From a virus: DNA of 28,646 bases. A program made the position numbers and the translations under genes. Position 1 is the first letter of the stretch. Every line of letters begins with the position of its first letter. Under the pieces are notes generated by a model. That model saw nothing but the letters and a program-made list of their open reading frames with translations. It was not told where the DNA came from and did no database searches. Shown piece after piece: positions 20,147 through 28,198 of the stretch. The stretch spans positions 1 through 28,646 of the IMG/VR virus record IMGVR_UViG_3300000477_000008. One strand, given 5' to 3'.

Positions 20147-20334
20147 GCTATCATCCTCTCGTCACGATACCCGGTGCTCCAATCTTTGCAGCCCGGCGGT
20201 TCCATTGTTTCATTAGGTGACTCCCACCCTACCAATTTATGCCTGTGATACTGACAATACCAAAAAGTGATTGTCTTACTGATGATATGCTCATCAAGAT
20301 GCTGGCATCCATACCTGCAGGGTTTAATCATCAT
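20143..20334 (-). CDS. Small Cys/His-rich protein
   Basis: This 63-residue protein (MMIKPCRYGCQHLDEHIISKTITFWYCQYHRHKLVGWESP...PPGCKDW) has CxxxC, CxxHxH and a last Cys in an order that suggests a zinc-binding fold similar to the other small proteins here. It overlaps the SANT-like gene and the DUF551-like gene by 4 nt each. The function is unknown, and there is no further motif. Confidence 0.6.
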   Translation of the reverse strand: MMIKPCRYGCQHLDEHIISKTITFWYCQYHRHKLVGWESPNETMEPPGCKDWSTGYRDERMIA

Positions 20335-20852
20335 TCTAATTCCACATCATCTGATTTTACCCATAACAACCCTTCTATCCCGAGATCCACCAAGATATCC
20401 CCCCCCGTTTCATCTTTTTTTCTTACCATACCCGTCTTTTTTGAGTATTTTGTTTTTATTACTACTTTATCTCCCCGGGTTATCACCGGGGTTTTGGGGT
20501 TCGGTTTAATGCGTTTCCATCGTGTGTGAATTGCACTTTTTGTTCTTTTTTCTCCAAATGTTTTTAGGTATGCAGTAATAGCTTCATCACGGGTTCTACA
20601 GTTTTTAATAGTCTGGTCTTCTTCCTGCGTCCACTTTATAGGGTGGTCTACAGTTGAAACTTGAATATCTGTAACAACCGCTTGTTCAGAAGATGATGGT
20701 TTTGAAATAGTTACAGGAGTTAAATCAACCCCTGATATTAATTTTACAACATCTTCTACCAATTCGCACGGTATAAACCGATTTTCTTCAACAGAAACAA
20801 CCTGTTTTTCGCCTGTTTCTTCATTTACAATGATTTTTATTGTTATCATCAT
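20331..20852 (-). CDS. SANT/Myb-like DNA-binding protein with KOW-like C-terminus
   Basis: In this 173-residue protein, residues ~85-130 read IKWTQEEDQTIKNCRTRDEAITAYLKTFGEKRTKSAIHTRWKRIK. That is the SANT/Myb arrangement: a W/EED start, the RTxxAIxxRW third helix, and the correct length. The C-terminus (GDKVVIKTKYSKKTGMVRKKDETGGDILVDLGIEGLLWVKSDDVELE) resembles a KOW or Tudor-like SH3 strand set, with GDxVxI, TGxV and a final strand. The N-terminal ~70 residues are beta-rich with an unknown fold. It probably binds DNA, perhaps in transcription or replication. The start is ATG 20852, 3 nt after the upstream stop. Function inferred. Confidence 0.65.
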   Translation of the reverse strand: MMITIKIIVNEETGEKQVVSVEENRFIPCELVEDVVKLISGVDLTPVTISKPSSSEQAVVTDIQVSTVDHPIKWTQEEDQTIKNCRTRDEAITAYLKTFGEKRTKSAIHTRWKRIKPNPKTPVITRGDKVVIKTKYSKKTGMVRKKDETGGDILVDLGIEGLLWVKSDDVELE

Positions 20853-20855
20853 GTT

Positions 20856-21209
20856 TTAATCCTCTTCATAGGTTTCGATTTCTGCCCATTTATAGCATAA
20901 CTTCATATGTCCTTTTCTCGCTGATTCCGGATCGTTATAGCCTTTGGAGTCCATTTCTATCCAAGACTTTGGAAGCCTCATTCCACATCCACAATGGCAC
21001 ACTTCATCCTGCAGTTTGAACACCATTGTTTCGAAAGTTCTCCCCACACCGATTTCTTCTGCTTCTTTGCTCAATTCTGTCCTGAAATCTCCCACTGTCG
21101 ATATGACATGATCTCCCACTTCTGTTCTCATTCTGAACTTGCATCTGTCAGCACCAATGAAGTGCCCGGGGTATCCCCCCCAAACCCATTCGCTTTCCGG
21201 TATCCTCAT
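20856..21209 (-). CDS. Hypothetical Cys-cluster protein
   Basis: This 117-residue protein has FKLQDEVCHCGCGMRLPKSWIEMDSKGYNDPESARKGHMKLCYKW. The CxCxC cluster with a distal His and Cys could bind zinc. The N-terminal half (VWGGYPGHFIGADRCKFRMRTEVGDHVISTVGDFRTE) is beta-rich. The ATG overlaps the helicase stop by 4 nt (ATGA), so it is translationally coupled to the helicase. Function unknown. Confidence 0.65.
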   Translation of the reverse strand: MRIPESEWVWGGYPGHFIGADRCKFRMRTEVGDHVISTVGDFRTELSKEAEEIGVGRTFETMVFKLQDEVCHCGCGMRLPKSWIEMDSKGYNDPESARKGHMKLCYKWAEIETYEED

Positions 21210-22621
21210 TTTATTACCTCTGCATTATCAAAGTATTCTCCATATTCAGCAGAATAAGCGCCAAATCGTTGTTGGGTATGCCTAATAAGGAATTTATGGC
21301 AATTATCAATCAATTCTATAATCAACGTATCTTCCTTACCATCGGCTGTTCTCATTACTCTGCCCGCCGTTTGTATAGTTGCGATACTACTTGCTCCTCC
21401 TGCAGCATTGATATACTGAGATGCTGCAGGGATATCTACACCTTCACGAAGTAAAGTCGAGATTAAACACCTGATAACCCCGTCTTTAAATGCTTGTAGC
21501 ATTTCTTGTCTGTCAGGGCTTGTTCCGTGTATGAAATATGAATCAGGTATCAGTCTGTTCAGTTTTTTTCCGTGTTCGATGTGCCGGACATTTATAAAGA
21601 CAAGACGACCCTCTTCAAGCCCTTTTTGAGCTTCACGTGCAATTATTTCGTTTCTGGCTTTGTGATGTGTGACACCCATTTTATAGACTTCTGAATACCT
21701 TGCATAATCCCCGATTGTATGTGCAGGATACGGCACTTCATACAACCGGAATTTAGGTTCTATAAGATACCCTTTTTCTACCAGTTCTGTGAGTTTCAAT
21801 GTATGAATAATCTCTCCTGCAGCACCAAACAGCATTTTGTCTTTTCCGTCTTCTCTCCGAGCAGTAGCCGACAATCCAAGACGCCATCTTGCTCCGATAT
21901 TCATGGCTACACTATAGGCTTCGTTTGCAGGGGTTGTGTGCACTTCATCAAAGATAACAAACGGAAAACTAAATCGGTATCCTTTCTTTACGAGTCGTAT
22001 CAATGACTGCACCATAACGACTGCAGGACGTTCTCCGGTAACTTCTTCTTTGTGTCCCGCGCCATACAATACCGGGGATATCTTCAATAACCTTTCTATC
22101 TCGGATTTCCACTGGTATAATAACTCCTTCCTATGAACCACCACTAAAAACGGGGTGTTTGCCATTGTTGCAACCCTGAGCGCGATTGCAGTCTTCCCGG
22201 CGCCTGTAGGGATTTGTATGGTGCACCAACCATTGTTCTCAATAATTTTATCAACAATTTCTTGCTGATATGGTCGTAACCTCATTATTTTATTATCCCA
22301 CTGAATCCCGAGAGTTTCAGTTTTGGGCACAGATACAACAACAGAATGGATTATTACGCCCGATGATCGTAGATAATCAATAACAACTTTCAGATACCCA
22401 ATAGGAAAATACCAAGCACCATTTTTTGCTTGTTTGAACAGTCTATACCGTCCATCCCATTCGCCCGATTTATAGGTATCCATCCATTCGAAGCCCTGTA
22501 CATAATCTGATAAGACCTCGTCCAAATCATTGATAACTTCTGCAGGAAGTTTCCCAGACACCATATTTATGAAACAAAGCCCGGAACCTTGGGGATTGTT
22601 GATTCGTGCCATGATTACCAT
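21206..22621 (-). CDS. UvsW/XPB-like SF2 DNA helicase
   Basis: This 471-residue SF2 helicase starts with an N-terminal domain of the UvsW type (DTYKSGEWDGRYRLFKQ, about residues 48-64) before the RecA-like cores. Motifs: LRPYQQEIVDKII (Q-like), IPTGAGKT (137-144), FDEVH (224-228), GLSATARREDGKD (249-261) and TAGRVMRTADGKED (motif VI). The family remodels branched DNA and unwinds R-loops, converting origin-dependent to recombination-dependent replication in T4. It follows the Sak4-like ATPase gene with a 7-nt overlap. The second ATG (22612) is a possible alternative start. The protein is complete. Confidence 0.9.
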   Translation of the reverse strand: MVIMARINNPQGSGLCFINMVSGKLPAEVINDLDEVLSDYVQGFEWMDTYKSGEWDGRYRLFKQAKNGAWYFPIGYLKVVIDYLRSSGVIIHSVVVSVPKTETLGIQWDNKIMRLRPYQQEIVDKIIENNGWCTIQIPTGAGKTAIALRVATMANTPFLVVVHRKELLYQWKSEIERLLKISPVLYGAGHKEEVTGERPAVVMVQSLIRLVKKGYRFSFPFVIFDEVHTTPANEAYSVAMNIGARWRLGLSATARREDGKDKMLFGAAGEIIHTLKLTELVEKGYLIEPKFRLYEVPYPAHTIGDYARYSEVYKMGVTHHKARNEIIAREAQKGLEEGRLVFINVRHIEHGKKLNRLIPDSYFIHGTSPDRQEMLQAFKDGVIRCLISTLLREGVDIPAASQYINAAGGASSIATIQTAGRVMRTADGKEDTLIIELIDNCHKFLIRHTQQRFGAYSAEYGEYFDNAEVIK

Positions 22622-23379
22622 AGTTCTTCAATCTCCTCCTCATAGGTTGTTTCAGATAAAACCTCTTCTTCCTCTTTTTCTTCTATCTCACCACCTGATA
22701 TCCATTCTTGGAGTTTCGCGCCCATTTCAATCGTAGGTATAAATTCGTGTCCCATCGGGAGTATATTTATTCTTGTTTTGCTCACTATTGCATAGTTGTC
22801 TTTCCCATCAAACGTCATATCGAGCGCAACATCTGGCTCATAATCAATTCCTTGTCGGAAAACCGGGCCTATACCTAGTTTCTTAGGAACCGCTTTTTGG
22901 TTGCTATCAATAACGACCTCATATTGGGTTTTTGCTCGAATCGTGAACAATATATGGATATCCGAGTAAACCAACAGATTTATGAATCTCGTATATTCCG
23001 GGGTTACTTTATTCCATGCAGTAAAAGAGTTGCCTGTTTGCCGGGTATATTTTTCGTGGAGTTCCAATAAAGTTCTCCATACAGGAGTTATAGAATCAAT
23101 AACCAGAACATCATATCCTGCAGCTATTGCACCTTTTATCATCTTATCCATTTCATCAACAGATACCTTTTCAGAAGGGATAGCAACATCAAAATCCGTC
23201 AAATCGGCATACAATTCGCTACTTTTGTTCTCGGAATCGATAACCGCAATTTTCCCGGTTTCCCCTGCGATCCCGCGTGCCAAAAGAAGGGATGAGTAGG
23301 TTTTCCCACTCCCACTCGGCCCGACTATCCCCATTTTCAATTTCTTCTGATGTCGAACACTCTTTTTGAAAACAACCAT
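22615..23379 (-). CDS. Sak4-like RecA-fold ATPase (phage recombination)
   Basis: This 254-residue P-loop protein has MGIVGPSGSGKTYSS (Walker A 20-27) and YDVLVIDSITPVW (Walker B about 89-95), followed by NKVTPEYTRFINLLVYSDIHILFTIRAKT. This is the AAA_24/Sak4-like RecA-core group that phages use for single-strand annealing or strand exchange. The length matches. An acidic C-terminal tail (EEKEEEEVLSE) could contact the ssDNA-binding protein encoded just upstream, as in the usual sak4-ssb pairing. It is 4 nt after that gene and overlaps the UvsW-like gene by 7 nt. Confidence 0.85.
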   Translation of the reverse strand: MVVFKKSVRHQKKLKMGIVGPSGSGKTYSSLLLARGIAGETGKIAVIDSENKSSELYADLTDFDVAIPSEKVSVDEMDKMIKGAIAAGYDVLVIDSITPVWRTLLELHEKYTRQTGNSFTAWNKVTPEYTRFINLLVYSDIHILFTIRAKTQYEVVIDSNQKAVPKKLGIGPVFRQGIDYEPDVALDMTFDGKDNYAIVSKTRINILPMGHEFIPTIEMGAKLQEWISGGEIEEKEEEEVLSETTYEEEIEELW

Positions 23380-23383
23380 AAGA

Positions 23384-24586
23384 TCACGCCTGTTTTACGC
23401 CAATCTCATATAACGACTTAGCCTTCTGAATACCCAATTCTATGGCAGTTTTCGTATATCCCTCGCCAATTCCGGCTTTCTTAAGCTCAGATGATGAGAG
23501 CATGGTTGGCGTTTTATTCACCGTTCTGCAGAATTCTACTATTTCTTCTGCAAGTTCCCATACAACACTCGCTTTAAGACTTTTGTCTTCAGTCTTCGGG
23601 GGTTCGTGCGTTGGCTCCTCTGACTTCGGTTCTTCGGGTTTGGCTTTCTTCTTTTTCTCTGCTTCAAGAAGTGGTTCTGTCCAAGGCTCTGTTGATTCAG
23701 ACTCCAATTCTGTGATACCGCCTACTGCAATATATACAGGCAATGTGCGATCTCCTTCTTTGGTAAACCTCTCAGAAATGTTCATTACATCCCCGGTTGC
23801 AAGAATATTTCTACCTTTTAGACCCATCTGCAGGAACTTTGCCTGCTCTTCTGGATTATCAGACTCTTCTATAGCATCATCCAACAGAACACCGATATCA
23901 GTTAAACCGATATAAGGACGACCCTTTGCCTGCGGATTAACACGCAGGTTGATTGTAACCAGAGAATCATATTCAAGCACAATCTCGGCTACCAGCTTGT
24001 TATCTACAAGCAGAGGTATCGCATTGGCTCTTTGACCGTCTGCATCCTTGTTATATATAGGGTTCACCCATGCAATCCGGCCTTTTACCATCACAGGATG
24101 CCCTGCACCAAGGTAGTTGTCGAATTCGCCTTCATCCCGGATAGTTAAAGCACCTGCAGCAATCTTTGATAAATCCCTCACAGGCTTTGCATCAACCAAT
24201 TCGAGCACTTGGTAGTTATTAAACTGCTCATTATAATTTGCTTTTATTCGTGTGATATGTGGGCCTGCAGGGATTGTAGATGACCTCCATGAAACAACCT
24301 TCTCTTTTGTCCCGTCCTTCTTAACGAGAACATAAGATACAGGCAACCTCATACCGGCTTTGTCACACCCACCAAGTGTAAACCCGGTAAGTTCTTCCGC
24401 ATCTTCGGTTTCTGCAACCGTGCGGAGTTTGCCCTTTATAAAAGAAACAATCGTGGGCTCGCTGTATCGATTTTTATATTTCTCGAACAACTCATCAAAT
24501 ATCTGCTCTGCTTTACCGCTATCAACAGCCGCCCATTCGGGGGTTGCTTCTAGCATTTTTAGGACTTTCTGTTTCTTATCGTCCAT
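23384..24586 (-). CDS. Putative ssDNA-binding protein (RPA-like)
   Basis: The ~400-residue protein lies between PolB and the RecA-like ATPase, the position expected for the replication ssDNA-binding protein. A central region such as VMVKGRIAWVNPIYNKDADGQRANAIPLLVDNKLVAEIVLEYDSLVTINLRVN reads as an OB-fold-like beta set. A flexible acidic/Lys/Pro-rich linker follows (KKKAKPEEPKSEEPTHEPPKTED), then a compact C-terminal helix bundle, as in RPA32-type subunits. I cannot see a zinc site, and no family is certain. The open frame starts at a GTG (24628), but ATG 24586 with AGAGGT at 8-nt spacing is the likelier start; a TTG with GGGGAGG upstream is another option. Confidence 0.55.
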   Translation of the reverse strand: MDDKKQKVLKMLEATPEWAAVDSGKAEQIFDELFEKYKNRYSEPTIVSFIKGKLRTVAETEDAEELTGFTLGGCDKAGMRLPVSYVLVKKDGTKEKVVSWRSSTIPAGPHITRIKANYNEQFNNYQVLELVDAKPVRDLSKIAAGALTIRDEGEFDNYLGAGHPVMVKGRIAWVNPIYNKDADGQRANAIPLLVDNKLVAEIVLEYDSLVTINLRVNPQAKGRPYIGLTDIGVLLDDAIEESDNPEEQAKFLQMGLKGRNILATGDVMNISERFTKEGDRTLPVYIAVGGITELESESTEPWTEPLLEAEKKKKAKPEEPKSEEPTHEPPKTEDKSLKASVVWELAEEIVEFCRTVNKTPTMLSSSELKKAGIGEGYTKTAIELGIQKAKSLYEIGVKQA

Positions 24587-24680
24587 TTTTTCGAACCTCT
24601 GTTTCAAACTGGTTTTTCCCCTCCCCACTTTTGCGGCTCATCGGGGATCGCTATCTGTGCATATTAGTATAGACTCTATG

Positions 24681-24690
24681 AATATATAAT
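24681..24690 (-). promoter_or_regulatory. TATA-like element before the ssDNA-binding protein gene
   Basis: The minus strand reads AAGGTATTATATATTCATAG, with TATA box ATTATATATT, just after the PolB stop. A start about 25 nt further, near 24656, would leave a leader of about 70 nt to the ATG at 24586 (or 28 nt to the GTG at 24628). It would drive the ssDNA-binding protein, recombinase and helicase genes. Confidence 0.45.
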
Positions 24691-24695
24691 ACCTT

Positions 24696-27038
24696 TTACA
24701 ACCCAAAATCGCTCAACGTTTTGACCGTAGGATCGACATCAGCCCACGTTAAACCGATATCTTGCAGGATTGGTTCTATAGGTGATCTTATGGTTTTCTC
24801 CATCATGAGTTCGTAATTCACAATGAACACAGATGGCAAATCACCGGGATATTCGGTTGATACAACGTCTGTTTGGGGATAATCCCCGGTAACTGTTTTT
24901 ATGAATATTTTCTTCGGTTTGGAGCCTTCACCAAGATGTTCTCCAAAATGTTCGTTGGCATATCGTGCTCCTCTAATGTGTTCGTCTTGTGTTAAGTATT
25001 CGTCCATATCTTTTTTAATCCCCCGAGGGATAGCTATATCTTCAAGACTGACTTCACCGCGTCTAATTTTCGTTATTACCCTTGATACATATTCCTTTAT
25101 TTCTGCCGGATCTACTTCATTCAACATCATATCAAAGACTTTTTGTTGGGTTTCTTTTGTTATTCGTGGATAATTGCTTCTTTTGAGTTCATAACCGACA
25201 ATTTCAGTTTTATCTACAAACTGACCTTCTTTCCATACAAGAAGCCCGGCATACCGTTTTTTGCCTACCTGATAATACCGTTTGTATATCTTCTCTAATT
25301 TTATTGAAAACCAGTGTTCATCGGCTTTTAATTCTTGTTTTGCAAAAGAATCATAACTTGAATTGATTTCAGACGCTAAAAAATCACCTATTTCAAGAAC
25401 AGATTTTAAATCTTCCACATCTATTTTTACCATCGTAGAATCCGTATCTCCATAAACCACTTCGAATCCATACGATTCAATGACATTTTTTGTATGCCGG
25501 ATTATTTTTCTGCCTGTAGACGTTATTGCTGCAGATATTACTCCATCAAACAACCGGAACCCTACATGAGCCGATGCCCCGTATAAGCTGTTCATCACGA
25601 TTTTCACGGCATTTTGCTGCAAGTCGTATAAAATATACTCTTCTGAATCGTATCGGGTTTTATCACGCATGGCACGCTTCTCTGACCGTTCTGTAAGCAA
25701 CTTCAATGTTACCTCTTTAAACAACCCGTCCGGTGTTTTTCGGAACCTTGCTCCTGTCGGTGCAACAAGTTCTCCTTTTGGATCTTTTGTTTCCGGGGAT
25801 GCGTTTAATGTCATCATTGCCATCGGATATAACGATTTTATATCAAGAACCACCACATTTTTCTGTAACCCTTTTGCAGGATCGAATATCAACGCACCTT
25901 CAAACTGTGGTTCTAATGCCCGCTTTTTTGATGGTAATACGTATCTACCTTTTGCCTGCCGTAATAACAGCATATCCAGTAGTTTTGTAGAATATAATGA
26001 ATCTTCAATACAACACCCGACATACCCCGATAACTGCTCGAAAAACTCAATAATTCTGCGTTTAATATCGAGTTCTCTACAGATTTCAACATCTCTGAGG
26101 TTGTATTTAATCAATTCCTCGGGGTTCCAACGCCACAAATCCCAAACATTTACCCGGCGTTCAATTTTCGAAAACCCAAGTTCTTCTTTTGCTATTGAAT
26201 CCAGTCTGTATGATTCGCGTTCTCCATCCACTATCGTTAATTTCTTGAATGCAGGCAACAAATCAAAAACTACCCGTCCTCTGATATCTTGTTTTTCTCT
26301 TGATATTCCGGGGATTCTGCCGAGTTTACCGGGGTCGATACCCAAATGCTCCATTCTGTCTTTTAGGTATGGAATATCGAAATTCGCAACATTCCATCCT
26401 GTTATGATATCGGGATTTTTTTGTTTCAAATAATTAAAAAGTCCTGCTAACATCTCTTTTTCAGTTTCAAACGACAACACAATATGGTTTTCAGAAACCG
26501 CGTCATGATCATCACCTGATAATATGAACGTCATATATTCGGCATCAAAAGAATCAAACACCGAAATACAAAGTATTTTGTGGTGTTTTGGCACAGGGAA
26601 CCCTTGCGAATCGTCACATTCAATATCAAGATAACACACCCGTGATAAAGATTTCAAAGTTGCGGGATAGATATTATCAGTATGTATCGTGTCTGAACCG
26701 CTATATTCTATTGCAGTAGATATTCCTTTATCAATTAAGAATCTGTTCGTGAACAATACATCAGCTTCATAATGGTGTCGCACCTGTTGTCTCAAATCAT
26801 AGATATCACCAACGGCACGCGGGAGCACTTTTACTACCTGTTCTCCATCAATAGCCTGATACAAAGTTGGTTTATCAACAATCCCCTTCAAATTGGGTGC
26901 ATCTTCAATAGAAACGTAAAAATAGGGTTTAAACCCCTGCACTTTTATATGGCATGCCCCACCTGATTCATCACGACCAAATAGGTGTATAACGTTTTTA
27001 GCAGCCGATTCTGCTTTTATAACGCTCATTTTTGCCAT
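24696..27038 (-). CDS. polB: Family B DNA polymerase with 3'-5' exonuclease
   Basis: This is the replicative polymerase. With the start at ATG 27038 (780 residues; AGGGGT at 6-nt spacing), the proofreading domain has YLDIECD (D138/E140), TGWNVANFDIPYL (N216/D221) and YNLRDVEI (Y312/D316). The polymerase domain has LDIKSLYP (motif A, D399), AVKIVMNSLYG (motif B, ~K479-G487), VYGDTDS (motif C, D531/D533) and KKRYAGL. All catalytic residues are present. It is of the archaeal/viral PolB type, without a protein-primed TPR insertion that I can see. An in-frame ATG at 27071 lacks a ribosome site. The next genes in the transcript are replication partners. Confidence 0.95.
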   Translation of the reverse strand: MAKMSVIKAESAAKNVIHLFGRDESGGACHIKVQGFKPYFYVSIEDAPNLKGIVDKPTLYQAIDGEQVVKVLPRAVGDIYDLRQQVRHHYEADVLFTNRFLIDKGISTAIEYSGSDTIHTDNIYPATLKSLSRVCYLDIECDDSQGFPVPKHHKILCISVFDSFDAEYMTFILSGDDHDAVSENHIVLSFETEKEMLAGLFNYLKQKNPDIITGWNVANFDIPYLKDRMEHLGIDPGKLGRIPGISREKQDIRGRVVFDLLPAFKKLTIVDGERESYRLDSIAKEELGFSKIERRVNVWDLWRWNPEELIKYNLRDVEICRELDIKRRIIEFFEQLSGYVGCCIEDSLYSTKLLDMLLLRQAKGRYVLPSKKRALEPQFEGALIFDPAKGLQKNVVVLDIKSLYPMAMMTLNASPETKDPKGELVAPTGARFRKTPDGLFKEVTLKLLTERSEKRAMRDKTRYDSEEYILYDLQQNAVKIVMNSLYGASAHVGFRLFDGVISAAITSTGRKIIRHTKNVIESYGFEVVYGDTDSTMVKIDVEDLKSVLEIGDFLASEINSSYDSFAKQELKADEHWFSIKLEKIYKRYYQVGKKRYAGLLVWKEGQFVDKTEIVGYELKRSNYPRITKETQQKVFDMMLNEVDPAEIKEYVSRVITKIRRGEVSLEDIAIPRGIKKDMDEYLTQDEHIRGARYANEHFGEHLGEGSKPKKIFIKTVTGDYPQTDVVSTEYPGDLPSVFIVNYELMMEKTIRSPIEPILQDIGLTWADVDPTVKTLSDFGL

Positions 27039-27084
27039 ATCATTACCCCTGTTATTAGGGTTGATAACCATAAAAGGATATTGT

Positions 27085-27273
27085 TATACATCTCCATACT
27101 ATAATCACCAAACTTCTCTTAAAGTCTTCAAAGCCATGATTATCAAAGGTTTTCGAAAGTTTTCGAGTCCCGGGTATCTAACTTTTGTAAAAGTTACCTG
27201 CAGCATGATCACCGAACTTTTTTAAAAATCTTCAAATCATGGGTATCAAACCTTTTTTAAAAAAGTTTGAAGA
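27085..27273. repeat. AT-rich imperfect direct repeats between DUF932 gene and polB
   Basis: Two related ~45-nt units lie at 27110-27148 and 27206-27250: AT(A/G)ATCACC(A/G)AACTT..TTAAA..TCTTCAAA, then CATG..TATCAAA. The second unit is followed by a partial inverted copy (TTTTTTAAAAAAGTTTGAAGAT) at 27253-27274. The block also contains AAAGTTTTCGA and CTTTTGTAAAAG palindromic stretches. It lies directly upstream of polB and holds a weak TATA-like ATTATAGT. Replication or promoter control is a possibility. Confidence 0.6.
27248..27268 (-). terminator. Hairpin/T-run terminator of the DUF932 gene
   Basis: The minus strand reads AAACTTTTTTAAAAAAGGTTT right after the DUF932 stop. It is a near-palindrome with one bulged base and a six-T run. 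It fits transcription termination, although archaeal terminators need only the T-run. Confidence 0.45.
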
Positions 27274-28137
27274 TCATTCTTCTTTGTTTTCCTCCAACAT
27301 CACCGGGATTTCGCCTGTTAAGAGTTTCTCGGCTATTATGTCATATTTTTCTCCATGATTAATAGACCGGGAATTATGCTCAAAATATCGTGTGATATCA
27401 TTGTAAAGCTCGTATCGGGTGAAGTTTTCAGGGTTTAATTCACCCACTTCAATGATGTATTTTGCCAGACGTTTTGAACCTGTTATTCTTTGCAGCACTT
27501 CAAACACACCATCTCTGGTAAAATGCCTGTATCTGTCTTCAACGGCAATTCCAATGAGAGTTTCTATTCTCTGAATTATTTCTATACCCGATGTGAGCAA
27601 TCCAAACGATTTCTTCACTTTTTCTTCAAAGTCGCCAATGTGTTTCACCGAAAAAGACGCTTCCGGTATTACGGTCTTAAACATCATACCGTTTGTGCAG
27701 ATAACCTTGTAGAAACGTGCACCACCGGCTAAGCTACCCCTGCCATCAATCGAATGATTAACAAAGGCGCCGGGATAAATCCCCTGAGATGTGTTGTCAT
27801 CGAATGTGTGATCAGGGAACATGAAGTTCAACCTCATTTTAGGGCCTGTTGTCTTTATTGTTCCCTTAATATGCAGGTTTGGAAAATGTTCTGTGATGAA
27901 CCCTGAAACCATCTCTGCTACTTCATAATGCTGAACCAGTTGATATTGGTCTGTAGCATACCCAAAAAATTGCTGCGATCTCTGCCCTATCAAGGCATTC
28001 CTGCGAGCAAGTGGGTGAACCTCTTCTGACCCCTCCGGTAATATAAACAGAGGTTTTTCATCGACCAATTCAACGTCTGCCCGGACAATGTCTACCATTT
28101 CTCCGAGCCCCTCGAACTTATATGTTCTGGTTTCCAT
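27274..28137 (-). CDS. DUF932-like phage/plasmid protein
   Basis: This ~287-residue protein shows the DUF932 pattern: a GYATDQYQLVQHYEVAEMV segment near residue 65, LNFMFPD, VNHSIDGRGSLAGGARFYKVICTNGMMFK (the 'N-HDG...RVVCxN' block in variant form) and a helical C-terminus. DUF932 proteins are widespread on plasmids and phages; the function is unknown. The frame opens at a GTG (28146), but ATG 28137 with AGGTGA at 5-nt spacing is the better start. The 60-nt leader holds two hairpins. It is the gene before polB in the transcription order, separated by a repeat-rich terminator region. Confidence 0.75.
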   Translation of the reverse strand: METRTYKFEGLGEMVDIVRADVELVDEKPLFILPEGSEEVHPLARRNALIGQRSQQFFGYATDQYQLVQHYEVAEMVSGFITEHFPNLHIKGTIKTTGPKMRLNFMFPDHTFDDNTSQGIYPGAFVNHSIDGRGSLAGGARFYKVICTNGMMFKTVIPEASFSVKHIGDFEEKVKKSFGLLTSGIEIIQRIETLIGIAVEDRYRHFTRDGVFEVLQRITGSKRLAKYIIEVGELNPENFTRYELYNDITRYFEHNSRSINHGEKYDIIAEKLLTGEIPVMLEENKEE

Positions 28138-28150
28138 TTGTTTCACCTAT

Positions 28151-28193
28151 CCCCTTTCGGGGAAATACTGCCGGATTGGTAATGAACCAATCC
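28151..28193 (-). promoter_or_regulatory. Double hairpin in the leader of the DUF932 gene
   Basis: GGATTGGT (28173-28180) pairs with ACCAATCC (28186-28193), a perfect 8-bp stem with a 5-nt loop. CCCC (28151-28154) pairs with GGGG (28159-28162) around TTTC. Both sit between the stop of the right-most gene and the DUF932 ribosome site, so they may shape mRNA processing, translation or read-through. There is no T-run. Confidence 0.5.
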
Positions 28194-28198
28194 TATCC

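Noticed and set aside
23442-23915. 157-codon plus-strand frame opposite the ssDNA-binding protein gene
   Set aside because: Ser/Phe-rich antisense shadow of the acidic Lys/Glu-rich coding region.
25669-26433. 254-codon plus-strand open frame opposite polB
   Set aside because: It lies wholly antisense to an intact polB with all motifs, is Ser/Asn/Phe-rich as expected of a shadow frame, and has no ribosome site.
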